Assembly (NCBI GenBank): GCA_030045175.1
Contig: JASIBM010000059.1
Coordinates: 1-27,187, forward strand
Direction: 5' to 3'
Length of the DNA: 27,187 bases
DNA from: Streptosporangiaceae bacterium
Lineage (GTDB): Bacteria > Actinomycetota > Actinomycetes > Streptosporangiales > Streptosporangiaceae
Position numbers and translations under genes: made by a program
In this document: piece after piece, positions 1 through 7,454 of the stretch
How the letters are laid out: every line of letters begins with the position of its first letter
How positions within the stretch are numbered: position 1 is the stretch's first letter
Notes under the pieces: generated by a model
What the model was told of the DNA's origin: nothing
What the model saw: only the letters and a program-made list of their open reading frames with translations
The model's database searches: none

Positions 1-327
1 GAGCTGATGGAGCCGTGCGGCGACGAGCACCTGGCGGTCTGCGCGTTCGAGATGCTCCCGCCGCCCGAGCTGGCCGGCATCGAGCGGGCCGGGGACATCT
101 GGTACTCAGAGCTCCGCGGCAGGCGCACGTCCAGGCCCGTCGGGGCGAGCACGCCCAAGGGCATCTTGTGGGCGCTTGACCACCTCAGGTCGGGAGAGCT
201 GGTGGGCGTCATCAGGTTCGGCCATGACAGGTTCGACAAGGGCACCATCGCGGGAATAGCAACGCAGTACCGCCAGGTGCTCTCCGCATCGGTAGCCGAG
301 CCGACCGCGCAGCTGGTCAGGTCATGA
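1..327 (+). CDS. Free-standing condensation-domain protein, C-terminal fragment
   Basis: The reading frame is open from the first base (Glu-Leu before the first Met), so the gene begins upstream of the window and only about the last 108 residues are present. They align by eye with the C-terminus of the condensation protein at 4485-5861: 'PKGILWALDHLRSGELVGVIRF' region against 'PDGVLWTLSTAPSGDMIGAITF', followed by a similar amphipathic helix ending in '..QL'. This supports the C-terminal lobe of a second NRPS-type condensation (acyltransferase) protein that ends without a carrier or adenylation domain. Its HHxxxDG motif would be outside the window, so activity cannot be judged. The stop overlaps the next start as ATGA, implying translational coupling. 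Family assignment rests mainly on similarity to the other gene. Confidence 0.7.
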   Translation, partial: ELMEPCGDEHLAVCAFEMLPPPELAGIERAGDIWYSELRGRRTSRPVGASTPKGILWALDHLRSGELVGVIRFGHDRFDKGTIAGIATQYRQVLSASVAEPTAQLVRS

Positions 328-1295
328 CCGCTGCGGGTATCTACAACTCGGCGGTGGCCGCTTGGGCGATCGCGGCGGCGTGGGAGATCGGCGCGCTCGA
401 CGAGCTGCACAGGTCAAGGACGCTTGACGCGGAGTCGTTCGCCGCGAGCCGTGGCCTTGACCCGGCCGCCACGGTCGGGATGTTCCGCGCGCTCGCGTCG
501 GTCGGCGTGGTGCGGCGCGACGGCGCGACCGTCGTCACAGCCGACGCGTTCGACGAGGTGTACAGGTACAAGTCGTTCTTCCACTGGCTGAGCCGTGGCA
601 GCGCCGAGCTGTTCAGGCAGATGCCATCGGTCCTGGTCAGCGAGAACCGGGTCGGCAAGTTCTACCGGCGGGACGCGGCCGCGATCGCCTACGCCTGCAG
701 GGAGATCGACGAGCTTTGCTACGCGCAGACGTTCTGGGACGCGATGGGGCGCCTGGACTTCGAGCTCGGCAGCGTCGTCGACCTTGGCTGCGGCAGTGGT
801 GGCCGGGTGCTCGACGTCCTGGCCAGGTACCCGCGGGCCCGCGGCATCGGCATCGACATCGCCCGCCCCGCGCTCGACGCGGCCAGGGCCGACTCGCTGG
901 CCGCCGGCGCGGCCGACCGGGTCACGTTCATCGAGGCGGACGTGCTCGACCTCGACGAGCGCCCGGAGTTCGCTGACGTCCAGCTGATCACGTGCTTCAT
1001 GATGGGGCACGATTTCTGGCCCCGTGAGAACTGCGTGACCGCGCTGCGGCGGTTCCGCAAGGTGTTTCCTTCCGTGCAGCGGCTGCTGATCGGCGACGCG
1101 ACAAGGACCGCAGAGGTGCCTGATTCCGAGTTGCCGGTGTTCACGCTCGGCTTCGAGCTCGGCCACGACCTCATGGGCGTCTTCCTCCCCACGATCGCCG
1201 ACTGGGAGTCGGTGTTCGAGGAGGCCGGCTGGACGCTGCTCAGGACCAACAGGATCGACCTGACCGTCGGCGAAGTCGTCTTCGAGCTGGAGTGA
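324..1295 (+). CDS. SAM-dependent methyltransferase with N-terminal winged-helix/dimerisation region
   Basis: A 323-residue class I methyltransferase. Residues about 1-100 are helical and resemble the winged-helix dimerisation domain found ahead of small-molecule O/C-methyltransferases. The Rossmann domain starts near 150 with motif I VVDLGCGSGGR (about 151-161), an acidic residue at the end of strand 2 (GIGIDIA, D178) expected to bind the SAM ribose, and an EADVLDL segment (about 204-210). Start is fixed by the ATGA overlap with the preceding condensation gene. In a biosynthetic operon with an HpaB-type hydroxylase, O-methylation of a newly installed hydroxyl is a reasonable role, but acceptor and position are inference. 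About one third of its arginines use AGG by hand count. Confidence 0.85.
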   Translation: MTAAGIYNSAVAAWAIAAAWEIGALDELHRSRTLDAESFAASRGLDPAATVGMFRALASVGVVRRDGATVVTADAFDEVYRYKSFFHWLSRGSAELFRQMPSVLVSENRVGKFYRRDAAAIAYACREIDELCYAQTFWDAMGRLDFELGSVVDLGCGSGGRVLDVLARYPRARGIGIDIARPALDAARADSLAAGAADRVTFIEADVLDLDERPEFADVQLITCFMMGHDFWPRENCVTALRRFRKVFPSVQRLLIGDATRTAEVPDSELPVFTLGFELGHDLMGVFLPTIADWESVFEEAGWTLLRTNRIDLTVGEVVFELE

Positions 1296-1304
1296 TCACC
1301 GGCC

Positions 1305-2966
1305 ATGACGAAGCTCGCGACAGCGGTGGGGAAGGCACTTGCCGACGAGGGGGTCAGGGCGGCATTCGGCGTCGTGGGCAACGGCAACTTCCTCGCCGTG
1401 GCCGGGCTGATGGCTGGTGGCGCCAGGTACGTGGCGGCGAGGCATGAGGGCGGCGCCGTCGCGATGGCCGACGCGTACTACCGGGCGAGCGGTGCGGTCG
1501 CCGTCTGCACCACCACGTACGGGCCGGGGCTGACCAACACGGCGACCGGGCTGGCCGAGGCGGTCAAGCACCGCAGTGGCCTGCTGTTGCTTAGCGGCGA
1601 CCAGCCGTCGGGCGGGCCGCGCCCGATCGACATCGACCAGGAGGCGTTCGCCGCGGCGCTCGGCGCCAGGACCGTTCGCGTCACTGACCCGGCGACCGCC
1701 CGCCGCACCGTCGCCCGCGCGCTCGAGCTCGCGCGCGGTGGCCCGTGCCCCGTCGTGCTCAGCCTGCCCGCCGACATGCTCGGCGCCGACGTGCCAGATT
1801 TGCACGCGGTGCCGGCCAGGGCCGAGTGTCATGCTGTCTTGCCCATGCTCGCGGCTGCCGAGATCGACGCCGTACTTGACGCGCTGGCGAGCGCGCGCCG
1901 CCCGCTGCTGCTCGCCGGGCTCGGGGCGTACCGTTCCGGCGCGGCGCAGCCGATCGCCGCGCTCGCCGACCGGCTCGGCGCGCTGCTCGCGACCACCGTG
2001 ATGGCCGACGGCCTGTACCGCGACAGCCCGTGGTCGCTCGGGATCTGCGGTGGCTTCGCCTCGCCGCGGGCGGCGGCGATCATGGGCGAGGCCGACGTGG
2101 TCGTCGCGTTCGGGGCGAGCCTGAACGACTTCACGCTGCACGGCGGCATGCTGCTCGATCCGGGCGCCACGCTCGCGCAGGTCGACCTGGCCGGGGCCCC
2201 GACAGCCAGCCGGGTCGACCTGTGCGTCAAGGGCGACGCGGCCCAGGTCGCCAGTGCCCTGCTGGACGGCGCCCGCGCCCGCGGCCTTTCCTTCTCCGGC
2301 TGGCGCCAGCAGGTGGCAGCCGGCCTCGGGCTCGTCGGCTGGGAGCACGAGCCGTACGACGACGCGAGCACGACCAGCCGGATCGACCCGAGGACGTTGT
2401 CGCTGGCGCTGGCCGGCCTGCTGCCTGCGACGCGGACGCTGGTCATGGACGGCGGCCACTTCGTCGGATGGCCGGCCATGTACTGGCCGGCCGCCGATCC
2501 TTCCGCGCTCGTGTTCACCGGCGCGGCTTTCCAGACGATCGGACTCGGGTTCGCCGGCGCGGTCGGCGCGGCGGTCGGCCGGGCGGACCGGACGACGGTC
2601 GTGGCCCTTGGCGACGGCGGCGCGCTGATGGGGCTGCCTGAGCTCGAGACCCTCATCCGCGTCTCGCGCTCGGCGCTGGTGGTGATCTTCAACGACGCCG
2701 CCTACGGCGCGGAGGTGCACATGTACCGCCCGCTCGGCACCGACATCAGCCCGGCCACCTTCGGCGACACCGACTTCGCCGCCGTGGCCCGATCGTTCGG
2801 CGCCAAGGCGGCGACCGTGCGCACCGTCGCCGACCTGGCTGGCCTGCGCGCCTGGCGGCAGGCGGGCTGCCACGGCACCTACCTGCTCGACTGCAAGGTC
2901 GTGCCCGACGTGGTCGCCAAGTACCTGTCGGAGCTTGGCGGCCACATCCGAGCCGGGGGGGTGTGA
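1305..2966 (+). CDS. Thiamine-diphosphate-dependent enzyme, acetolactate synthase/benzoylformate decarboxylase-like
   Basis: A 553-residue protein of normal length for the three-domain ThDP family. The N-terminal PYR domain carries the activating glutamate in ARHEGGAVAMADAY (E48). The central domain is around 185-345. The C-terminal PP domain has the ThDP/Mg motif beginning GDGGALMG (436-438) and ending in N463-D464, the expected 26-28 residue spacing. Family members decarboxylate 2-oxo acids and either release an aldehyde or join the active aldehyde to a second carbonyl (acyloin, C-C bond). The substrate cannot be read from sequence. It follows the methyltransferase by 9 bases and precedes the HpaB-like gene by one base, so it is part of the operon. 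A dedicated biosynthetic role is more likely than branched-chain amino-acid synthesis, because no ilvN or ilvC is nearby. Confidence 0.85.
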   Translation: MTKLATAVGKALADEGVRAAFGVVGNGNFLAVAGLMAGGARYVAARHEGGAVAMADAYYRASGAVAVCTTTYGPGLTNTATGLAEAVKHRSGLLLLSGDQPSGGPRPIDIDQEAFAAALGARTVRVTDPATARRTVARALELARGGPCPVVLSLPADMLGADVPDLHAVPARAECHAVLPMLAAAEIDAVLDALASARRPLLLAGLGAYRSGAAQPIAALADRLGALLATTVMADGLYRDSPWSLGICGGFASPRAAAIMGEADVVVAFGASLNDFTLHGGMLLDPGATLAQVDLAGAPTASRVDLCVKGDAAQVASALLDGARARGLSFSGWRQQVAAGLGLVGWEHEPYDDASTTSRIDPRTLSLALAGLLPATRTLVMDGGHFVGWPAMYWPAADPSALVFTGAAFQTIGLGFAGAVGAAVGRADRTTVVALGDGGALMGLPELETLIRVSRSALVVIFNDAAYGAEVHMYRPLGTDISPATFGDTDFAAVARSFGAKAATVRTVADLAGLRAWRQAGCHGTYLLDCKVVPDVVAKYLSELGGHIRAGGV

Positions 2967-2967
2967 C

Positions 2968-4488
2968 GTGGCGCGCAAGACCCGGCCGATGACCGGCGAG
3001 GAGTACATCGAGAGCCTGCGCGACGAGCGGGAGATCTACCTCTACGGTGAGCGGGTCAAGGACGTGACCTCGCACCCGGCGTTCCGCAACCCGGTCGCGA
3101 TGATCGCCAGGCTGTACGACGCCCTGCACGACCCGAGGCGCTCATCGGTCCTTGTCGCGCCCACCGATACCGGCAGTGACGGCTACACGCACCGCTTCTT
3201 CACCACCCCGCACACCGTCGACGACCTGGTCGCCGACCAGGCCGCGATCGCGGAGTGGGCGCGCATGACCTACGGCTGGATGGGACGCAGCCCTGACTAC
3301 AAGGCGTCGTTCCTCGGCACGCTCGGCGCGAACGCGGAGTTCTACCATCCGTTCGAGGCCAACGCGAGGCGCTGGTACGCGCAGTCCCAGGAGCAGGTGC
3401 TGTTCTGGAACCACGCGATCGTCCACCCGCCGGTCGACAGGAACCGCCCGCCCGACGAGGTCGAGGACGTCTTCGTGCACGTGGAGCGCGAAACCGACGC
3501 CGGCCTTGTCGTCAGCGGCGCCAAGGTGGTCGCCACCGGGTCGGCGCTCGCGCACTACAACTTCATCGCCCATTACGGGCTGCCGGTGCGCAAGCGGCAG
3601 TTCGCGCTCGTCGCCACCATTGCCATGGACGCGCCCGGAGTGAAGCTGATTTGCCGGCCGTCCTACACGGCCATGGCCGCGGCCATGGGCAGCCCATTCG
3701 ATTACCCGCTGTCCTCTCGAATGGACGAGAACGACACCATCCTGGTCCTGGATAAGGTGCTCGTCCCATGGGAGAACGTATTCATCTACGGCAGCCTCAG
3801 CAAGGTGCAGCAGTTTAGTGAGCAATCCGGTTTCTTCGAGCGCTTTACCTTCCACGGTTGCACGCGCCTGGCGGTGAAGCTGGAATTCATCGCCGGGTTG
3901 CTCGCCAAGGCGCTAGAAATCACCGGCACCATGGACTTCCGCGGCGTTCAGGCTCGCCTTGGCGAGGTCCTCGCCTGGCGCAATCTCTTCTGGGCGCTTT
4001 CTGATGCCGCCGCGCGCAACCCGGTCCCGTGGAAGAACGGCGCCGTGCTGCCCAACGCCCAGTACGGCATGGCGTACCGCTGGTTCATGCAGATCGGCTA
4101 CCCGCGGATCAGGGAGATCGTCCTTCAGGACGTGGCCAGCGGGCTCATCTACGTCAACTCGAGCGCCGAGGACTTCAAGAACGACCAGATCCGTCCGTAC
4201 CTGGACAAGTACCTGCGCGGCTCCGGTGGCCGCGACGCGGTCGAGCGGGTCAAGGTGATGAAGCTGCTCTGGGATGCCGTCGGCACCGAGTTCGCTGGCC
4301 GGCACGAGCTGTACGAGCGCAATTACGCGGGCAACCACGAGAACACTCGCGTCGAGCTGCTGTTCGCGCAGCAGTCAGGTGGCCTGATCGACCAGTACAA
4401 GGCGCTCGCCGACGCGTGCCTCGCCGAGTACGACCTGGACGGCTGGACGGCAGCCGACCTGTACCCAAAAAGGGAGCGTGAACCATGA
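2968..4488 (+). CDS. HpaB-type FADH2-dependent aromatic hydroxylase (4-hydroxyphenylacetate 3-monooxygenase family)
   Basis: A 506-residue oxygenase component, close to the roughly 500-520 residues usual for HpaB. Family signatures seen: N-terminal MTGEEYIESLRDEREIYLYGE, VKDVTSHPAFRNPV, the TYGWMGRSPDYKA block near 101-113, and NHAIVHPPVDRNRP near 148-161. These enzymes use reduced FAD supplied by a separate reductase to ortho-hydroxylate phenols; relatives in secondary metabolism act on free or carrier-bound tyrosine-like substrates. The GTG start at 2968 is chosen because a G-rich ribosome site (2955-2961) precedes it and the N-terminus then matches the family; an in-frame TTG at 2935 would overlap the upstream gene, and Met8 is another option. 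The stop overlaps the next start (ATGA). No flavin reductase gene is visible in the window. Confidence 0.88.
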   Translation: MARKTRPMTGEEYIESLRDEREIYLYGERVKDVTSHPAFRNPVAMIARLYDALHDPRRSSVLVAPTDTGSDGYTHRFFTTPHTVDDLVADQAAIAEWARMTYGWMGRSPDYKASFLGTLGANAEFYHPFEANARRWYAQSQEQVLFWNHAIVHPPVDRNRPPDEVEDVFVHVERETDAGLVVSGAKVVATGSALAHYNFIAHYGLPVRKRQFALVATIAMDAPGVKLICRPSYTAMAAAMGSPFDYPLSSRMDENDTILVLDKVLVPWENVFIYGSLSKVQQFSEQSGFFERFTFHGCTRLAVKLEFIAGLLAKALEITGTMDFRGVQARLGEVLAWRNLFWALSDAAARNPVPWKNGAVLPNAQYGMAYRWFMQIGYPRIREIVLQDVASGLIYVNSSAEDFKNDQIRPYLDKYLRGSGGRDAVERVKVMKLLWDAVGTEFAGRHELYERNYAGNHENTRVELLFAQQSGGLIDQYKALADACLAEYDLDGWTAADLYPKREREP

Positions 4489-5861
4489 GCACAGCCAGCG
4501 CCGGACAGCCAGCGGCGACGCAGACCGAGCGAGTCCCGTTGTCGCTCAACCAGGAGTTCGTCTGCCTCTTCGACTTCGGCAGCGAGGACGGGCCGTTCGG
4601 CCCGCACTATCACATCGTCGAGGCCTGGCGCGTCACCGGGCAGGTCGATGCCGCCGCGATGCAGCGCGCGCTGCGCGACGTGGTGGAGCGGCACGAGGCG
4701 CTGCGCACGGTGATCGTGCGCGACGGCGACGACAAGTACCAGCAGATATATTCCGCCTCGACGCCTGAGCTCTCGGTGCGCGACCTGCCAGCCGAGCCTG
4801 GGAAGTCACGAGAGCAGCAGGCGGAGGAGCTGATCAGGGAGCTTGAGAACGGGACCATCGACGCTGAGCACCCGCCGTTCATCAAGGCAGTGCTCGCCAG
4901 GTTCGACGACAACGACTCGGTGCTCGCCCTGATCACGCACCACATCGCCACCGACGGCTGGGCGGTGCGAGTGATCATCCGTGACCTGGTCAACCGCTAC
5001 GCGGCCCAGAAGGGCTTCGACGTGCCCGAGCTGCCGAAGGCGCCGCAGTACAGGGAGTTCGCTACCTGGTCGCTCGAGTCGCCGGACGCGCAGCCGGCCT
5101 CGGCCCGCGACTACTGGGCCAAGACCCTGGAGGGCGCCAGGATCAGCGCGATCCCCACCGACTTCGCGCGGTCGGCCGGCGTGCCGCAGACCACGGGCGC
5201 GTACCGGTTCTCTATCCCCGCGGACGTGGTCTCGGCCGCGGCGAAGCTGGCCACCTCCTCGCGCAGCACGATGCCGATCGTGCTGCTCGCCGCCTACCAG
5301 ATCGTGGTGGCAAGGAAGCTCGGCTCCACCGACGTGATCGTGGCGACGTTCACCCCGGGCCGGGGTGGCCGCCTGTTCCAGGACACCGTCGGGTCGTTCT
5401 TCAACTTCGTCCCGCTGCGCACCGACCTGGCCGGCGCCGCGACGTTCCGGCGGGTGCTCGAGCGGACCCGGCGGACCTGCCTTGACGCCTACTCGCACGA
5501 CATTCCGAGCCTGCACATATTCGGCATGGCGCCCGAGCTGATGGGGCCGGCCATGGCCGACAACGGCTCGGCCGCGGTGTTCCAGGTGTTCCCCGACCCG
5601 GTCATGCTTGGCGACGACGCCGTCGCTGGCCTGAAGCTCGTCGAGATCTCCAGGGAGCCGCGCGGCCAGGAGCGGACCTCGGCCATGCCTGACGGCGTGC
5701 TGTGGACGCTGAGCACCGCCCCGTCTGGCGACATGATCGGGGCGATCACGTTCAAGCGCAACACCTTCGGCGACGTCACGATCGGGGCGATGGCGGAGGA
5801 TTTCAAGGAAGTGCTTAGCCAGGTCGTCGCGTCCCCCGACGCCCCCATCCAGCTCGGCTGA
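4485..5861 (+). CDS. Free-standing NRPS-type condensation-domain protein
   Basis: A 458-residue protein consisting only of a condensation (chloramphenicol-acetyltransferase-like) fold. Core motifs seen: C1-like VPLSLNQEF (18-26), C2-like RHEALRTVIV (69-78), catalytic HHIATDGW (H152, H153, D157, G158) matching HHxxxDG, a C4-like YREFATW segment, and C5-like GSFFNFVPLRTDL. No adenylation or peptidyl-carrier domain is attached. Such free-standing proteins form amide or ester bonds between a carrier-bound acyl donor and a free or tethered nucleophile. Start is set by the ATGA overlap with the HpaB-like gene and an AAAAGGGAG ribosome site. It is the last gene before a strong hairpin. Its C-terminus resembles the fragment at 1-327, so the operon encodes at least two related condensation proteins. 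Confidence 0.88.
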   Translation: MSTASAGQPAATQTERVPLSLNQEFVCLFDFGSEDGPFGPHYHIVEAWRVTGQVDAAAMQRALRDVVERHEALRTVIVRDGDDKYQQIYSASTPELSVRDLPAEPGKSREQQAEELIRELENGTIDAEHPPFIKAVLARFDDNDSVLALITHHIATDGWAVRVIIRDLVNRYAAQKGFDVPELPKAPQYREFATWSLESPDAQPASARDYWAKTLEGARISAIPTDFARSAGVPQTTGAYRFSIPADVVSAAAKLATSSRSTMPIVLLAAYQIVVARKLGSTDVIVATFTPGRGGRLFQDTVGSFFNFVPLRTDLAGAATFRRVLERTRRTCLDAYSHDIPSLHIFGMAPELMGPAMADNGSAAVFQVFPDPVMLGDDAVAGLKLVEISREPRGQERTSAMPDGVLWTLSTAPSGDMIGAITFKRNTFGDVTIGAMAEDFKEVLSQVVASPDAPIQLG

Positions 5862-5863
5862 CC

Positions 5864-5903
5864 CCCCGCGTGCTGGCCAGCGCCAGCTGGCCAGCACGCG
5901 GGG
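5864..5903. terminator. Strong bidirectional hairpin between convergent genes
   Basis: A perfect 17-bp inverted repeat has left arm 5864-5880, loop CGCCAG 5881-5886 and right arm 5887-5903. It starts 3 bases after the stop of the condensation gene and ends 11 bases before the stop of the convergent serine hydrolase. There is no T-tract, as is common for high-GC actinomycete terminators. It probably ends transcription from both sides. Confidence 0.8.
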
Positions 5904-5914
5904 CAAGCACGCGG

Positions 5915-7111
5915 TCAGTCGTCGATGGCCTGGTAGGCCAGGGTCCAGAAGTCGCGGTAGATGTGCGGCGGGTTGAGCACGAACTTGGCGGCACCGGTCA
6001 TCAAGATGGTGACCATGTCCTCGCTCGGGTCGGAGTACCAGACGGAGCCGAGCCCGCCGTTCCAGCCGAACCGCCCGACCGGCTCGCCGAGCCCGTCCCG
6101 GCTGGTGACCACGGACATCCCGAGCCCCCAGCCATGGTTGGCGAAGTAGCCAGCGAACAGCCCGGCCGCCTGCTTCTGCGCGGGCGTGAGCTGGTCTGTG
6201 GTCATCACCTCGACCGACGGCCTGGACAGCAGCCGCCCGCCGTCATACCTGCCCTGGCGCAGCATCATCTCGCCGAACGCCAGGTAATCCCCCGTGGTGG
6301 AGACCAGGCCGCCGCCGGCGGAGGGGAACGCGGGGGGCTCGCGCCACTTGCTGTCGGCTACCCGGTCGTAGACGTCAACCCCGTTGTCCTGGTAGCCGGT
6401 GGCCAGCCGGGACAGGCTCGCCGCGGGCACGCTGAAACCGGTGTCGGCCATTTTCAGCGGCTCGAATATCCGCTCGCGCAAGAACTCATCGAATGGCTGG
6501 CCGGTGGCGCGCGCGATCAGCACGCCGAGCACATCCGAGCCCGTGTGGTACATCCAGCCCGCGCCTGGCTGCTGCATCAGGGGGAGCGTGCCGAGGCGGC
6601 GCATCCATTCATCAGGCGGGGGCGGCACCGACGGGTCGGGTGCGCCCTGGCCAAGTCGCAGGTCGTCCATCGCCTGCTGGATCGGGTAGGTGCCGGGCGG
6701 CGCGAGGACCATGCCGAAGCCCCAGACGAACGTGAGCAGGTCGCGCACGGTGATCGGCCGGCTGGCCGGGACGGTGTCGTCAAGCGGGCCGTTCATGTCA
6801 CGCAGCACCACCCGGTCGGCCAGCTCCGGCAGCAGCCGGTCCACCGGCTCGTCCAGCCGCAGCTTGCACTCCTCCACGCACATCATCGCCGCCGCCGCCG
6901 TGATCGGCTTGGTCAGCGAGGAGATGCGGAAGATCGTGTCAGTGCGGATCGGCGTTCCGTCCAGGTCGGCCGCGCCGATCGGCTCGATCATCGCCTCGCC
7001 CCGCCTGCTGACCGCGAGCACAAGCCCAGGCACCTCGCCGCGCTCGACGTAGCCAGCCATCACGTCGCGCATGCGGGCGAGCCGCGTTTTCGACAAACCG
7101 CCGCCGCTCAT
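5915..7111 (-). CDS. Serine hydrolase, class C beta-lactamase/esterase EstB-like family
   Basis: A 398-residue beta-lactamase-fold hydrolase. The nucleophile motif SxxK is in ISSLTKP (S65, K68), the second motif tyrosine is Y188 in MYHTGSDVLG, and a C-terminal NHGWGLGMSVV then FGWNGGLGS region corresponds to the KTG-side strand. No signal peptide or membrane segment is seen, so a cytoplasmic or leaderless location is likely. Members hydrolyse esters, amides or D-amino-acid peptides, and some carry out transesterification in natural-product pathways; no substrate can be assigned. Start ATG at 7111 is supported by an AAGGGA ribosome site seven bases upstream. It converges with the condensation operon and diverges from the subtilase-like gene, so membership of the biosynthetic cluster is uncertain. 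Confidence 0.85.
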   Translation of the reverse strand: MSGGGLSKTRLARMRDVMAGYVERGEVPGLVLAVSRRGEAMIEPIGAADLDGTPIRTDTIFRISSLTKPITAAAAMMCVEECKLRLDEPVDRLLPELADRVVLRDMNGPLDDTVPASRPITVRDLLTFVWGFGMVLAPPGTYPIQQAMDDLRLGQGAPDPSVPPPPDEWMRRLGTLPLMQQPGAGWMYHTGSDVLGVLIARATGQPFDEFLRERIFEPLKMADTGFSVPAASLSRLATGYQDNGVDVYDRVADSKWREPPAFPSAGGGLVSTTGDYLAFGEMMLRQGRYDGGRLLSRPSVEVMTTDQLTPAQKQAAGLFAGYFANHGWGLGMSVVTSRDGLGEPVGRFGWNGGLGSVWYSDPSEDMVTILMTGAAKFVLNPPHIYRDFWTLAYQAIDD

Positions 7112-7454
7112 GTCCCGTTCCCTTCGTTACATTTTTAACAAGGCCGTCGTGGTGACTCCAGCAAGAATCCGGCACTGTTCCAGCAGTGACAGTTTCGGTC
7201 CTGCGGCAGCATGCTCGAGTGGTTCTATTGCGTTATTACGGATCCCCTGCTACTGTCGCCTCCCGAGCCGGTGTGATGCTTCTGCGGGATTGCTGACTTA
7301 CCGTGGCGAGCGTGATCTTTAGTGGCCGATGTTGCGCCAGCGCCGCCGCAAGCCTGAAGATGCGACTGATGGCTGATGCCTGCTATCTTCGCCTTCGAGG
7401 TATGCGTTTGGTTCAAGCCGATCATGGCAGAAGGGTTCTGGAAAGGATCGTGTC
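7112..7454. other. 343-bp divergent intergenic region
   Basis: It separates the serine hydrolase (-) from the subtilase-like gene (+). On the - strand an AT-rich TTGTTAAAAATG tract (about 7130-7141) lies just ahead of the ribosome site and may hold a -10 element. On the + strand a promoter candidate sits at 7228-7256, which would leave a leader of nearly 200 nt before the subtilase start. I could not match the leader to a known riboswitch class, and no convincing small gene was found. Confidence 0.5.
7228..7256 (+). promoter_or_regulatory. Candidate sigma-70-type promoter for the subtilase-like gene
   Basis: TTGCGT (7228-7233), a 17-bp spacer and TACTGT (7251-7256) resemble a housekeeping actinomycete promoter. 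Transcription would begin around 7262, giving a long leader before the start at 7455. This is consensus matching only. Confidence 0.35.

Noticed and set aside
1296..3008. 570-codon open frame on the - strand opposite the ThDP gene
   Set aside because: Arg/Gly/His-rich shadow typical of high-GC coding DNA; the + strand frame has intact ThDP motifs.
5870..7138. 422-codon + strand open frame opposite the serine hydrolase
   Set aside because: Composition is typical of an antisense shadow, and the - strand protein has SxxK and other family motifs.
7260..7454. Known riboswitch (cobalamin or c-di-AMP type) in the leader
   Set aside because: I could not find the conserved core sequences of either class; symmetry is weak.
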